Shown piece by piece: positions 1 through 35,135 of a DNA stretch of 64,000 nucleotides (position 1 is its first letter; every line of letters starts with the position of its first letter). Below the pieces are notes generated by a model that made no database searches, was not told the origin of the DNA, and saw nothing but the letters and a program-made list of their open reading frames with translations. The stretch lies in the NCBI GenBank assembly GCA_963575745.1, contig CAUYUJ010003061.1, positions 18,518 to 82,517 of the forward strand, written 5' to 3'. This DNA comes from Prorocentrum cordatum (lineage: Eukaryota > Sar > Dinophyceae > Prorocentrales > Prorocentraceae). The position numbers and the translations under genes were made by a program.

Positions 1-640
1 ATTCCCCCCCCATCTGGAGTGCGGGACGTGAGATGCTCTAGTGCGCGCTCGTATTGCCCGCATCCCAGCCCCCGCGACAGCTGCCCCCGCCGTCGCCCGA
101 GGGAGGACTTCCCTCACGCCTCCCTTTCCACGCGGCCGCCCTCAATGGTGGGAAGTTGCCTGCGCCGCCTCCGTGGGGGCCTCGCTTCGCGACTGGTTGG
201 CGGAGGTCTCGCCCTGCGAACGGAGTGGCGCCTCGCTTCGCGACTGGGGACTTGGTGTCGGCGGGAGCATCGCTCCGCGATTTGTGGGGGTTCCTTGTTG
301 TTCCGCCGCGGGGGTGACGCAGCTGCGTCGCATCGGCGGGGGGCGCAGGCACTGGAGGGCGGGGTCCGCCTCGAATGCGCACGATGAACTCCCATACGAT
401 TGCGCAGGAAGTTCTGGCGATCCTTTTCAAATCCTCAGGATCCCGTCGCATTTCCTGAGGGCTCCTTCGGATTTCCTGATGTTTCAAGAGGACATGTTGC
501 AGGATTCCAGAGCAAGTCCTCACGGGTCTGGAGGAAACCTTTGTAGGATTCCTGTCGAGCCAGGATTCCTTAAGAAGTCATTCGGGTTCCTGCGGCAGCG
601 CTGAGATTTCCCGAGGACACGGAATTCCCGAGGAATCCTC
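1..640. other. No gene recognised; short GC-rich imperfect repeats
   Basis: I see no conserved coding sequence here. The stretch has overlapping open frames in several phases without recognisable domains. It carries small repeated phrases: the string GCCTCGCTTCGCGACTGG recurs about 50 bases apart near 179 and 230, and variants of GGATTTCCTGAGG recur between about 415 and 655. Confidence 0.5.
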
Positions 641-1010
641 AGGGTTTCCAGGGAAACCTTTGGGACTCTGGGGCCTCTTGGGCGCACCTCGGGGGCTTGT
701 GGGGGGATCTAGAGGCCATCTTGGGGCGGAGGTCTCAAGATGTCGGTTCGTGCTCCCCATCTTGGGCCCCTCTTGGGGGCCATCTTGGGGGCCTGTTGGG
801 CCCCTCTTCGGGGCTTTTGGGCCGTTTTGGGGCGATCTTGGGGGGCATCGTCCAGAGATTCCTCGCGCAGCCCGCCTCCGTGCGTCGCCCGGGCACGCGG
901 GCGAGCTGCACCTCTCGCCCGCCCCGTCGTTTTTTGCGCGGGTCGCTCCGCCGACAGCGCTGCGACACCGCAGTCCGCCCCGCGCCCGACACTGGCCTGG
1001 GGCGGCGCTC
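640..1010. repeat. Degenerate CTTGGGG-phrase repeat tract
   Basis: The sequence is built from irregularly spaced variants of the phrase CTCTTGGGGGCC with spacings of about 10 to 25 bases. The same texture occurs at 8535-9020, 16665-17050, 17540-17790, 19100-19330, 19970-20520 and 57120-58540. It appears in reverse complement at 20580-21100 and 21300-21480. No coding function is evident. Confidence 0.5.
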
Positions 1011-1055
1011 GCGCCGGAAGCGGAGAAGCCTGAGAGCTTCGGCCACGCCCAGAGG

Positions 1056-1205
1056 GGGGCAGGGGGAGGGGGGAAGGCTTCTGAGAAGCACCCCTGCTTC
1101 TTAAAGAGAAGGCGCGGGCCTTCTCTGTACATGCAGGGCCGGCGCCTTCCACGAAGCAGCCTCCTTCTCAGAAGCCTTCCCCCCTCCCCCTACCCCCTTG
1201 TGCGC
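1056..1205. repeat. Inverted-repeat (hairpin) element
   Basis: The left arm (about 1056-1101, GGGGAAGGCTTCTGAGAAG followed by a GCTTC motif) is matched in reverse complement by the right arm (about 1155-1205). The arms are about 45-50 bases. A related hairpin with GAAGGCCTTCTCAGAAGG arms lies at 15028-15201, so this is probably a small non-autonomous element. Confidence 0.55.
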
Positions 1206-1250
1206 GCCGCCAAGAGTTGCGAAACGAATCGCAACATCGCGACAAATCAG

Positions 1251-1642
1251 TGATCGTTCTCTTATTCGTTGTTTAGCCGGTCGGCGCGGGCCTTCGGCCC
1301 CTCCCCCCATGGAGTAGATCTTAGCTGTTTGGGGCGCCTGTTTCGAGCAGGTGGAGTCTCCCCCACAGAACGCACTGCTGCAAACAGTCGCATTAAGCAG
1401 AGGTCTGGAGCCAGACCCCCCCCTTCCGCCCAATGTTCGGGGATGGACAAAACCCCCTTGAGTACAACGTGGTTTAGTGAACACGACTTCGGGCTCAAAC
1501 CTGGCGGGCGCAAGCCTGGAAAGTGACGGCCGCGGTGCCCTCTCGAGAACCGACAAAGGATAGTTCACTAACCGACGTGCCAGGGTGGGGGTTCTGTCCA
1601 CTGTCCACCCCCGAAATGTCGAAACGCCGAATGAGAAAACGT
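1251..1642 (+). mobile_element. Dispersed TIR element, family C, copy 1 (interrupted)
   Basis: The left end, near 1253, reads CGTTCTCTTATTCGTTG. The right end, near 1642, is close to its reverse complement (CGCCGAATGAGAAAACG). Internal sequence (CCATGGAGTAGATCTT, then GCACTGCTGCAAACAGTCGCA) is shared with copies at 49921-50118 and 56706-56936. In this copy a second element (family D, 1437-1611) sits just before the right end, so the copy is longer than the others. Confidence 0.6.
1437..1611 (-). mobile_element. Family D element nested in family C copy
   Basis: The segment is bounded by GGGGATGGACAAAACCCCC on the left and GGGGGTTCTGTCCA followed by GTCCACCCCC on the right. These are approximate inverted copies of one terminus. 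The interior reads in reverse complement as TTCCAGGCTTGCGCCCGCC and TTCACTAAACCACG, both also present at 50954-51117 on the other strand. Confidence 0.55.
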
Positions 1643-1830
1643 GCACCATCGCGGCAAACTGTGACCCGAGCCCTGCTTTCCCATCATTCCGCGGCATGTG
1701 TCTCCAGCAGGGCCGTTCCGTGGGGCTTCCGGGGGCCCGCAGCTGGGCGGGCAGAAAACGCACCGTGTGACCAGAGCGCAGCTCCCAGATCTCGCGGGGA
1801 AGGAAGGGGATGATAGGGTTACGTAGGGTG

Positions 1831-1995
1831 AAGTCGGGCCTGACTTTTTACAGGAGGAATATTCAAAAACAGTCTGACGATGTTTCGACCATTTTTGTGA
1901 GTATTTGTTTGAGCATTTTTTAAAACACATGTATGTATATATATATATATATGTATCGTCCAAAATCCGCATGTAGGGGGACACGCCCGACCTAA
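1831..1995. mobile_element. Family A TIR element (introner-type), copy 1
   Basis: It starts AAGTCGGGCCTG, then ACAGGAGGAATATTCAAAAA. It ends with GTAGGGGGACACGCCCGACC, the inverted counterpart. The interior is AT-rich and includes a (TA)n run near 1935-1951. Seven other copies occur in the window; one of them forms a BCKDHB intron. No clear target duplication is visible around this copy. Confidence 0.65.
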
Positions 1996-2077
1996 TGATC
2001 GGGTTAGGCGCACAGGCGTGAGCGCGCGCGCTTGCGCAAGCGAGCTTCTTGCGCGCAGACGCAGGGAGGGTGAACAC

Positions 2078-2225
2078 TCCTCCTCCTCCTGCTCATCCCT
2101 CTCCTCCTCCTCCTCCTCCTCCTCCTCCTCCTCCTTCTCCTTCTCCTTGTCTTCCTCCTCCTCCTCCTTCTCCTCCTCCTCCTCCTGCTTCTCCTCCTCC
2201 TCCTGCTCCTCCTCCTCCTCCTTTA
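2078..2225. repeat. (CTC)n microsatellite
   Basis: An interrupted CTC array with occasional TTC, GCT and TGT variants. It opens artificial poly-Ser, poly-Pro and poly-Leu frames that are not genes. Confidence 0.9.
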
Positions 2226-2439
2226 GGGTGGGCGGCTGGACGTGCCGTGTCTTCTAGAGCAGCCGCGCTGCCCACGCGCCGCCAATTCTCAGATTCGCTT
2301 TCCAGGGGGCGCGGCGCTCCCGGGCGGCCGCGCCGCCTTTTGCCAGTGCCGTAGGAGGCGGCGGTGCGCCTCTCCGGTCGGGAGGGCCAGACGTGCGCCG
2401 TGCGGCGCCCATGCCGCGGATCATGCCGACGGTGCTGCG

Positions 2440-2563
2440 GATGGCGGTGGCGGTGGTGATGGCGATGGTGATGCTGCTGTGGCTGTTGTTGTTGCTGTTG
2501 CTGCTGCTGTTGTTGCTGTTGCTGTTGTTGTTGTGGTTGTTGTGGTGGTGGTGGTGGTGATGG

Positions 2564-2617
<54 letters not shown>

Positions 2618-2973
2618 CTATTTTTTGTTGTCGTTCTTATTCATCGTATTTTTATTAGGATTATCATGATTACTATAAAGATTACGATTCCTCTTATTAT
2701 TCTTATTATTGTTATTATTATTATTATTATTATCATTCTTCTTCTTCTTCTTCTTCTTATTTTTTATTATTACAATATTATATTCTATATTCTTAGCATT
2801 ATTCTTATTCTTATCGGTAGTGAACATCATACTAACATGATGGTCGTTATGATTCGTCACGATTGTGAAGAAGATGATGATGCTGCTGCTGATGATGCTG
2901 ATGCTGATGATGATTATGGTGGTGATGGTGGTGGTGATGATGATGCTGATGCTGACGATGCTGCTGCTGCTGC

Positions 2974-3004
<31 letters not shown>

Positions 3005-3018
3005 GGTGGTGGTTGTGT

Positions 3019-3050
<32 letters not shown>

Positions 3051-4078
3051 CCGATGCTGGTGATGATGCTGGTGATGATGATGGTGGTGGTGGTGCTGAT
3101 GATGATGATGATGATGCTGATGATGATGATGCCAATGTCGATCACGATGATAATGGTAATGAAGATGGTGGTGGTGATGATGGTGGTGGTGATGATGATG
3201 ATGGTGATGGTGGTGGTAATGATTGCGATGATGGTAATGATGGTGATGATGACAAGGAGGAGGGAGGAAGAGGAGGACGAGGCGGAGGAGGAGGAGGAGG
3301 AGGAGGAAGAGGAGGAGGAGGAGGAGGAGGAGGCGGAGGAGGCGGAGGAGGACGAGAAGGAGGGGAGAGGAGGAGGAGAAGGAGGAGGAGGAGGAGGAGG
3401 AGGAGGAGGAGGAGAAGGGGGAGAATGAGAAGGAGGATGAGGTTGGAGGACGACCATGAGGATGAGGCTGGAGGATGAGGAGGTGGAGGAGGTGGAAGAG
3501 GAGGAAGAGGAGTAGGAGTTGGAGGAGGAATGGCGGAGGAGGAGGAGGAGGTCTGCCGGAGGAGGATGAGGAAGATGAGGAGGCGAAGGACCAGGAGGAA
3601 AGCGAGTAGGGAGGCTGAGGCGATGACGATGATGATGCTGATGATGACGGTGATGATGATGATGCTGATACTGCTGAGGATGATGATGACGATGATGATG
3701 CTCATGATGCTGACGATGATGATGCTGATGATGCTGCTGCGATGATAATGATGATGCTGATTATGATGATGACGAGGGTGATGCAGATGATGACGACGAT
3801 GATGATGATGATGATGATGATGATGAGGGGGAGGAGGGGGAGGAGGAGAAGGAGGATGGTGATGGTGATGGTGATGGTGCTGGTGATGGTGATGGTGATG
3901 GAAAGGGTGAGGGTGATTCTGATGATGAGGATCATGGTGAGGATGAGGATGATGATGCTGATGCTGAGGATGATGATGATGTTAATATTGATGTTGATGA
4001 TGATGATGCTGATGATGATCATAATAATGATGATTATGATGCTGATGCTGATGCTGATGCTGATGCTGATGCTGATGC

Positions 4079-4158
<80 letters not shown>

Positions 4159-4442
4159 TGTGTGACGATGTTGTTGTTGCGGTTGTTGTTGATGGTGTTG
4201 TTGTTGTTGTCGTTGTTGTTGTTGTGGTTGTTGTTTTTGCTGTTGTTGTTGTAATTGTTGTTGTTGTTGTTGTTGTTATTGTTGTTGTTGTTGTCATGGT
4301 GATGGCGATTATGCTGCCAATGCTGGTGGCGATGGTGAGGAAGATGTTGATGAGGTGGAGGAGGGTGAGGGTGAAGGTGATGGTGATTGTGATGCCGATG
4401 ATGAGGATGAGTCTGATAAAATGATGATGACGATGGTGATGG

Positions 4443-4481
<39 letters not shown>

Positions 4482-4594
4482 CGATGACGATGGTGCTGAG
4501 AATGATGATGATGCTGATGATGATGATGATGATGAGGATGAGGATGAGGATGAGGATGAGGATGAGGATGATGATGATGATGAGGATGATGATG

Positions 4595-4643
<49 letters not shown>

Positions 4644-5140
4644 CCATGATGATGATGCTAATGGCGATCAATCTGACGATGCTGCTGATGAATATCGTGG
4701 TGATGTTGATGTTGATTATCATGATGCTGCTGATGATAATCATGGTGCTGATGGTGAGGAAGGTGGCAGGGATGATGATGGTTATTACAGCAATGCTGCT
4801 GCTGAGGATGATGATGCTGTTGTTGATGATGGTGATGATGATGATGGCAGCGATGACGATGCTGAGGATGGAGGGCGGATGGCGAGACGGTTTATCCGTC
4901 CGACGGGCGAAGATGGTGATGCTCATGTTTATGATGATCGCGAGGAGGCGGCGGAGGAGGAGGAGGAGGCGGAGGAGGAGGCGGAGGAGGAGGAGGAGGC
5001 GGATGATGATGAGGAGGAGGAGGCGGAGGAGGAGGAGAAGGAGGAGGTGGAGGTGTAGGAGGAGGAGGAGGAGAAGGAGGAGGCAGAGGAGGAGGAGGCG
5101 GAGGAGGAGGAGGTGGAGGAGGAGGAGGAGGACGAGGGAG
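2440..5140. repeat. Composite trinucleotide microsatellite block
   Basis: About 2.7 kb of trinucleotide sequence. The order is GGT/GTT (2440-2612), ATT-rich (2690-2800), GAT with GCT, GGT and GAC variants (2865-3250), GAG (3255-3610), GAT (3620-4165), GTT (4168-4290), GAT (4300-4935) and GAG (4940-5140). First-position G is almost invariant within the GAT parts. Long Asp, Met or Ile open frames here are repeat artefacts. Confidence 0.92.
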
Positions 5141-5397
5141 AGCCCCTTCATCTTACATTCTTTTTTTTGTGCGCCGCGTGGACCTGTTCTTCCCTGTGCT
5201 CTCTTTCTCCTCGTGCCCGTCCTGGTCCTCATCCTCGTCGTTGTCCTCCTTCTCCTGCGTTCTCCTCGTTCCAGTCCTCGTCGTCGTCGCCGTCGTCGTC
5301 GTCATCGTCGTTGTTCTCGTCCTTCTCCCCCTATGCTCGTTTTCTCCCCTCGTCTCCCCCTTGTCATTCGTTCTCTTACCTTCTGTTGTTTCCACAG

Positions 5398-5601
5398 GAA
5401 CTATCCGATGTGTTCGGTCTCGGCAACAGTGCCGCGAAGATCGCATGGCGGCAGCGCGCACAGTCGCATGCTCATATGTTGTCCGAGATTGTGTCTAACG
5501 AGATGGTGCTCTGTGTTTACCATACCACTGGGCACGTTCATGCGCCCATCCGTGGTGCTGCTGCGCACGCGCGCGCTCTTGGCTGTCCGTCCCCTCTGTT
5601 G
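5398..5601 (+). CDS. Candidate internal exon, product unknown
   Basis: A pyrimidine-rich tract ending TTGTTTCCACAG precedes 5398, and the segment is followed by GTGAGC at 5602, so it has canonical AG and GT splice flanks. The interval is 204 nt, exactly 68 open codons, beginning ELSDVFGLGNSAAKIAWRQR and ending LGCPSPLL. Codon composition is mixed, unlike the flanking microsatellites. I do not recognise the family. It lies upstream of BCKDHB on the same strand but does not resemble the E1-beta N-terminus. Against it: the well-supported introns in this window do not use GT donors, and there is no neighbouring exon I can join it to. Confidence 0.35.
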
Positions 5602-5629
5602 GTGAGCGCTATCCTCCCTGTCCTCGTCT

Positions 5630-6041
5630 TCTTCGTCCTCCCCCCCTCCTCATCCGCGCCCTCGTCCTCGTCCTCCTCTTCGTCGTCGTCCTCGTCGCCC
5701 CGCCCTTGCCCTCGCCCGTTGCGCGCGGCCGCAGGGGAGCGTCCTGGCCAGGGCCCGCCCTGCCTTCTTCAGGGCCTCCTCCTCCTGCTTGCTCCCCCTT
5801 CTCCTCCTGCTCCTCCGCCTCCTCCTCCGCCTCCTCCTCCTCCTCCTCCTCCTCCTCCTGCTCCTGCTCCTCCTGCTCCTCCGCCTCCTCCTCCTCCTTC
5901 CTCCTCGCCGCCCCCCGGGCCGATGTCCTGGGCGGCGGCCCGGCGTGCGGCCGTGCGCGGCGCCAGCCGCCGCGCGCCGCCATCGCCCAGCTGGGGCGGC
6001 CGCTGCCGCTGGCTCGCGGCCTCGCGGGGAGCCAACCGTCG

Positions 6042-6138
<97 letters not shown>

Positions 6139-6161
6139 TTTCGTCGTCGTCGTCGTCGCTT

Positions 6162-6231
<70 letters not shown>

Positions 6232-6575
6232 TTTCGTCGTCGTCGTCGCTTTCGTCGTCGTCGTCGTCGCTTTCGTCGTCGTCGTCGCTTTCGTCGTCTT
6301 CGTCTTCGTCGTCGCTTTCGTCGCTTTCGTCGCTTTCGTCGTCGTCGTCGTCGTCGTCGTCGCTTTCGTCGTCGTCGCTTTCGTCGTCGCCGTCGTCGGC
6401 GGCTTGGAGCTGGGGCCCCGAGGAATGGGGCCCTCAGGGGCAAGGTTCGGGGGGGCGGAGGAGGGGGAAAAGGAGGAGGAGGGGGAAGAGGAGGAGGAGG
6501 AGGAGGAGGATGAGGAGGAGGAGGAGGAGGAGGAGGAGGAGGCGAAGGAGGAGGAGGAGGAGGAGGCCAGGCCAG
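5630..6575. repeat. Composite CTC / CGT / GAG microsatellite block
   Basis: CTC-rich sequence at 5630-5905, then a GC-rich unique-looking stretch. From about 6040 to 6395 there is a CGT array interrupted regularly by CGCTTT, and a GAG array at about 6465-6570. The frames that span it (poly-Arg, poly-Ser, poly-Val) are not credible proteins. Confidence 0.9.
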
Positions 6576-6589
6576 GCTCAGGGAAGAGG

Positions 6590-7120
6590 CAACCTTTTGC
6601 GAGGTTCTCCGAGGCCGTCGGGGGCTTCCGGGCCTCGGGGTGGTTGGTCCTCCGCCTCGCCTCGCCGAGGAGTTTCCCCACGGGGTGCAAGACTCGTCCT
6701 GAGCGGCCGCCAGGGACCCGAGTTGTGACCCGAGAGCTGGGCGACGGGGATCAGGGGGGGATAGGCTCAAACAAGTTTTACCGTGAAGGCCTGTGCTCGT
6801 AAGAGCCGGTCGGCCTCACACTCTGAGGCGAGCCTCTCGATCCGCAGAGGGCGTTCGGAGCACGTGCGCTCGAGCCTTGCCGACCGGGCTGTGAGAAACC
6901 TGCCGAGGAAAAGCGCAGCTGTCAGACGTCCGATCCGTCACCTCAGACTTCGCTCATCGGGGGGATGCATCGACCCCCAGTCGCCCACTGGTCGCCGATG
7001 GAGGGCCCAGCAGCCCGCCCCGTCCCTGAGCGTGCGGTCTCGCCATCGGGGCGGGGGCCCATCGCCGAGCTATCGGCGACGCATCGTCGATTCCAGGTCG
7101 ATCCCCCTCCCCCCCTCAGG
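6590..7120. other. No gene or repeat recognised
   Basis: GC-rich sequence with overlapping frames in several phases and no recognisable domain. No hairpin or tandem structure stood out. Confidence 0.4.
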
Positions 7121-7123
7121 CTC

Positions 7124-7283
7124 ACGTCGGGCGTGTCCCTCTACAGGAGGAGTACCTATTCAAAAAGAGTCAAGCAATCGTCTGGGGACGATTCTTTTGA
7201 CTACGTCTGACCATTCGGGAGTATTTTTTTGTGGATTTTGGATGTTTCGTCCTAGAAGCGCCCTGTGGGGGGGCAGGCTCGAC
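7124..7283. mobile_element. Family A TIR element, copy 2 (degenerate right end)
   Basis: The left end is CGTCGGGCGTGTCCCTCTAC followed by AGGAGGAGTACC, matching the family. The interior has the CAAAAAGAGTCAAG and GGGGACGATT segments seen in other copies. The right end (GCCCTGTGGGGGGGCAGGCT) is a worn version of the family right terminus. Confidence 0.5.
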
Positions 7284-7733
7284 CGAACCTTAAGCCAGTC
7301 CCCCCCCTCCTATCGTCCCCCATCAGCCACTCCTTCTCAGGGCCCTACGGGCGGGGCCCTGAAGAAGGAACCCTTTTCGTTGGGGAGGGGCTCCGTGTTC
7401 CTCAAGTGCTTTACAGCTTGCCTCAGGTTTTCCTTATGCTTTCGATCGGAGATCGAAGGTTCACTTATGGAAAAACGGGGCCTCGTTCCTTATTTAGGGT
7501 TCCTTAGGTCAACGCCCCGACTGTATCCTTCAGGGCCCCATCTCGGAGTGCCGACGGCGGCGGCGGCGGCGGCGGCCCACGCCACGGGGGCCGGGCGCCA
7601 ACCGGGGGAGGGTCGTCGCAGAGCTCGGCGGCCCTCCCTGGCCTTGCTCGCCCTCGCGCGAGGCCTCCGGGAGGCCTCGCGTCTCCCTGGCCGGGTCCGC
7701 CTCGAGGAGCCGGCCAGGGGGGGCCCCAGATCC
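7284..7733. other. No gene recognised
   Basis: Mixed sequence with a GGCGGCGGCGGCGGCGG run near 7560 and no conserved protein frame. Confidence 0.4.
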
Positions 7734-7926
7734 GCAGGCATAGAGTCGACACCAACACCAGGATCGGCGGTGTGCCTCCACCGAGGGAAGACGATGCCGA
7801 TCTCGGTGCTGGTGGTAATATTCTGGCTTCCAGGGTGGCCGAAGCATTGCCACGGGCACCGAAATCTAGGATCGTCTTCCCCATGTGGAGGCAACCCCCC
7901 GCGCTGGTGCTGGTGCCAATTTCCAG
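7734..7926. mobile_element. Family E inverted-repeat element, copy 1
   Basis: The left arm, GACACCAACACC then GGCGGTGTGCCTCCACCGAG, is repeated in reverse complement at the right end (GTGGAGGCAACC, then CTGGTGCTGGTGCCAATTTC). A closely similar copy occupies 47152-47346. The size is about 190 bp and no coding capacity is visible. Confidence 0.6.
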
Positions 7927-7929
7927 GCC

Positions 7930-8530
7930 TCCAGCAGACGTGGCCCCAGAGGGGGCCAGGCTCGAGCGGAGGCGGGCCGGGTGCGGGGGCGGCTGCCGTG
8001 GCCTCAGCTGGCCCTCCTTGGAGCGCACTAGGGGCAGGCCCCTCCCCTCGGAGTGCCCCCCCCCCCCCGCATTCTGTAAACGAATGGTCCTTCATCCGTA
8101 TGACGGCTAGAAGTTGTTTGTCAAACGGACGTGCGCGGCGCTCAGACGAGGGCCGCATTAAAAAACAACCATCGGCCCTGCATCCCTGCAACAGTTGGTG
8201 TTTTTTGTTTTTCTATTTGTTGATTTCAGGGTCGTACATAGTAAGGAAGTCTGAAGCGCACCGCCTGCCCTGGCCTGCTGGCACGTCTGGTGGTGCGACA
8301 GGGGAAGGTAGCCAGCTGCCTGCGGCAAGTCCCACCGTCGTGCCAGCCTAGCATTCTGGGTGGCGGCTCTTGGGGGGTGGGCACGGGAGGCCGTCGCATG
8401 TGTGACGATTCGTGCCCCGAGGCTTGGGAGAACTGCGAGAAACACACTGCACTTTCTTCCGTGCAGTGTGGGGGGGATCTCTTCTCGTCTTCGGCGTCTC
8501 CATTCCGTTCGTCCTTTCCTGTGCTCCTGT
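7930..8530. other. No gene recognised
   Basis: Unique-looking GC-rich sequence. Overlapping frames in several phases show no domain, and no repeat structure was noted. Confidence 0.35.
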
Positions 8531-8534
8531 GGTA

Positions 8535-9020
8535 GAGTCTTGGGGTCTGGGGCCATTTTGGGCCGTCGTGCAGCTCTCTTGGGCCGTCTTGGGGCGCTCT
8601 TGGCCGCCTGGGGGACCCCTTGCGCCCGTCGTATGGCTGCCAAAGGGCCGTGCGGGCCGTCGAGAGGTCCTCTAAGGCGGTCTTGGGTCCATCCGGGGGC
8701 CTTCTTGAGCCAGCTTGGGGCTCTCTCGGGGCCGTCCCGGACTGTCGAGGGGTCCTTTCGGGATGCCTCGCGGCCGTCTTGCAGAGCCATTTGGCCATTT
8801 CGCTGCCCTCTTGGGCCGTCCGGGGGGCATCTCGGGGGCCTCTGGGGCCGTGGAGGAAGTCCGAGAAGGTGAAGCCGCTGAGATCCCTGAGCACCCTGAG
8901 GAACATGCGTGGTCTCGGCCTATTCGGGTCCTGCGGGGGGTCTTCTGGTCGCCCTCTTGGGGCGTCTTGGGGGGCCTCTGAGGCCGTCTTGAGGCTATCT
9001 TCGGCTGTCTTGGGGCTGTC
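8535..9020. repeat. Degenerate CTTGGGG-phrase repeat tract
   Basis: Dense variants of GCCGTCTTGGGGCGCTCTTG and GGGGCCTCT at irregular spacing, of the same texture as 640-1010 and 57120-58540. Confidence 0.5.
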
Positions 9021-9344
9021 TTGTGCCAGGAGGGGAAAAGACACACAGACACAGTGAATCGTCGATTCCCCAGACAATATGGGAACTACGGGAAGAGACG
9101 AAAATCCACAACATATGAACACATGTTGGGAATCCTGGGACTTGTGTCTATTTGTTTGTGTGTCCCTGGGCCCCCGCTCACAGTGCCTCTTGGAGGCGTC
9201 CTGGGCAGCCTTGGCAGTCTTGGTGGCCCGACGCGGTCGCCCTGGAAGCTCGGGGGGCGCAGGGCCACAGGTCTTTTTTTAGGGGATCTCGTGGCCTCGG
9301 GAGCGAGCATCCATCGCTTCTGCTGGGGATCGTGGCCTCGGTTG

Positions 9345-9990
9345 GGGAGGAGGAGGAGTCGGAGGAGGAGGAGGAGGAGGAGGAGGAGGAGGACGAGGAG
9401 GACGAGGAGGATGAGGCGGCGGAGGATGAGGCGGAGGACGAGGAGGACGAGGAGGAGGAGGATGAGGAGGAGGAGGACGAGGAGGAGGAGGAGGAGAGGA
9501 GGATGAGGAGAGGAGGAGCGAGGAGAGGAGGAGGAGAGGAGGGAGGAGAGGAGGAGGAGGAGGAGGAGGAGGAGGAGGAGGAGGAGGAGGAGGAGGAGGG
9601 AGGAGGAGGAGGAGAGAGGGAGGAGGAGGAGGAGGAGGAGGAGGAGGAGGGAGGAGGAGGAGGAGGAGGATGAGAAGGATGGTGAATGCGTGCAGGTGGA
9701 TGCGGGTAGAGCTCCTCAGAAGATTGCGGGGCCCTGCCAGGCAGCACTTCGCATTTTTGCCATGCCTCAGCGTGCCAGGGTGCACGCACGGTGGCGGATA
9801 TATCAAGAAGAGGGATGAGGAGGCGGGAGAGGGGAAAGGATGAGGAGGAGGAGGAGGGGGAGGAGGAGGAGGAGGAGGAGGAGGAGGAGGAGGAGAGGGA
9901 GGAGGAGGAGGAGGAGGAGGAGGTGGCGGAGGAGGAATAGGAGGAGAATGAGGATGAGGGGGAGGAGGAGGAGGAGACGGAGGAGGAGGA
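9345..9990. repeat. (GAG)n microsatellites in two blocks
   Basis: GAG arrays with GAC and GAT variants at about 9345-9672 and 9835-9990, separated by about 160 bp of ordinary sequence. They lie directly upstream of the first BCKDHB exon found and are presumably intronic. Confidence 0.9.
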
Positions 9991-10023
9991 AAACGATGGC
10001 GACGTCGACGACTCGGCCTCCAG

Positions 10024-33585
<23,562 letters not shown>

Positions 33586-33885
33586 GCCACCCCGCGCCCG
33601 TCTTGAGACGCCGACTGTCCACCCACCTGGCATCGCTCGGACGTGTGCATGTTTCCCATCGGGGACCATCGAGGAGCATCCTGGACCATCGAGCAAAAGA
33701 ACACGCATTCGGTAGCAAATCACGTGAGCCTGGTATACCTCTTAATTACGTCTTCAGCGTCGGTTAGCGTTTGGGAGTCGGTGAGGCAGCGCCGATTTTG
33801 CGTCGGTCAGCGGCGATTGGCGTCGATTTAGCGTCGACTGGCGTCGATTCATCGTCTACTGGCGTCGACTCGCAAGAGCCGACAA
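33586..33885. other. Downstream of BCKDHB; short GCGTCGATT repeats
   Basis: GCGTCGATT-like 10-12-mers recur at about 33795-33870 (GCGTCGATTTA, GCGTCGACTG, GCGTCGATTC). The same phrase cluster occurs at 48485-48560. No gene seen. Confidence 0.5.
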
Positions 33886-34660
33886 GATGGCATGGGAGGC
33901 GCCCGCGAGTTGCCACCGAAATCGAGGAGCACCCTGGACCCTCGAGCAAACGAACACCCACGAGACCCAACACGTGCACGGGAGACGGGCGATGCCGGGC
34001 GACGGCCCTGGGCCCGGGCCAGAGCCCTGGGCCCAGGGCTGGCGCGCGGGCGTCCCTGGCCGGGCCTGCAGGCCGTGCAGTCGGACCGAGGTAGACATGA
34101 TCGAGGTCGCTTCGGGGGGGGGGGCCCTGGTTTGCCCCGCTGTGGTTGGGCGTCCTTGTGCGTCCTGGGGGGGCATCCTTGGATGTTCTGTCTGTTTTGG
34201 CCGACGGGGGGTCTCACGCTCTGGAGGGAGGTTCTTCTGGCCCAGATCCGACCGTACAGCCGGACCGAGGTATGAGATCGAGGTCGATTCGGGGAGGGTG
34301 CCCTGATGATGTTCGTGTTTGTCGGGCGTTCTTGTGCATCCTGGGGAGGGTGCCCTTGGATGTTCGGACGGGGCTAGGTCGGGGACAAATCCGTTCCGGA
34401 GCGTTCCGGAACGCTCCCAGAGCGTTCAGGAACGCAGAAGGTCGCGGCGCCTGAGACATCCTCCAGAGCCGCCAGATCTCAGAGATTCTTGATTCAAACC
34501 TCACACGATTTTACCTAATCCTCGTCCTGGCTTCGTCTTAGGAGGGCACCCTTGGATGTTCTGTTTGTCTTGGCTGGCAGAGTGTCTCGTGTTCTTGGAG
34601 GGTGTTCTTCTGGCCTAGGTCCGACGGTACCCTTCGGTCGTTGGAAGTCTGACTTTTCGG
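33886..34660. repeat. Dispersed local duplications
   Basis: GGACCGAGGTA(G)A then GATCGAGGTCG occurs near 34083 and 34261. CCTTGGATGTTC with flanking similarity occurs near 34180, 34350 and 34550. AGGTTCTTCTGGCC(C/T)AG-like strings occur near 34230 and 34600. These look like decayed duplicates of a roughly 100-180 bp unit. Confidence 0.5.
34364..34533. mobile_element. Family F element, copy 1
   Basis: Begins GACGGGGCTAGGTCGGGGAC and contains GAGCGTTCCGGAACGCTC palindromes, CATCCTCCAGAGCCGCCAG and AGAGATTCTTGATT. It ends CCTCGTCCTGGCTTCGTC, roughly the inverse of the start. Copies also at 45796-45972 and 59393-59571. Confidence 0.65.
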
Positions 34661-35130
34661 CTTCCCAGAGCCCAATCTACTTTCGGCGCCGTCCTACTTC
34701 AAGCGTCGAACGCTCCTCCCTCTTCCCTCCTCTTCACGGAAGAGGGTGGAGATCCAGCCTCAGCGCCTTCCTACTTCATGTGTTTCTGCCCACCTCTTCC
34801 GACCGACGGGTACCTACCAGGCCAGGGCCAGGGCGGGCTGATGGCCGGCGTCCTTCCAGCCGAGTTGCTATCACCCGCGTGCTTCGACTAGACATAAGAG
34901 TGACCCTTCGCCGGAGTGGAGTGACCTCTGGTGCGGGCACAGATGGGTTCCTGGATTGCTGTACAAGCGAAAAGGTTGCAGCGACTTGCGCGCTTGTGTG
35001 TTGCCCTCCCCCCCCCCCGACGCCCCCAAAAAGCCACGCGCCAAAGGTCACTCTTCCCAGGGTCAGAAGGCGACCCCCCCCCCCAGCCCCGACGCCACTT
35101 CCCGAGCCTGCGATCCATCGAAGAAGGACG
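34661..35130. other. No gene recognised
   Basis: GC-rich sequence with C homopolymers. The frames on both strands lack domains. Confidence 0.4.
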
Positions 35131-35135
35131 AACCA

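Noticed and set aside
2564-5605. Long open frames of poly-Asp/Ala, poly-Met/Leu and poly-Ile over GAT and GAG arrays
   Set aside because: They are the six translations of trinucleotide microsatellites, occur on both strands at once, and show no non-repetitive domain.
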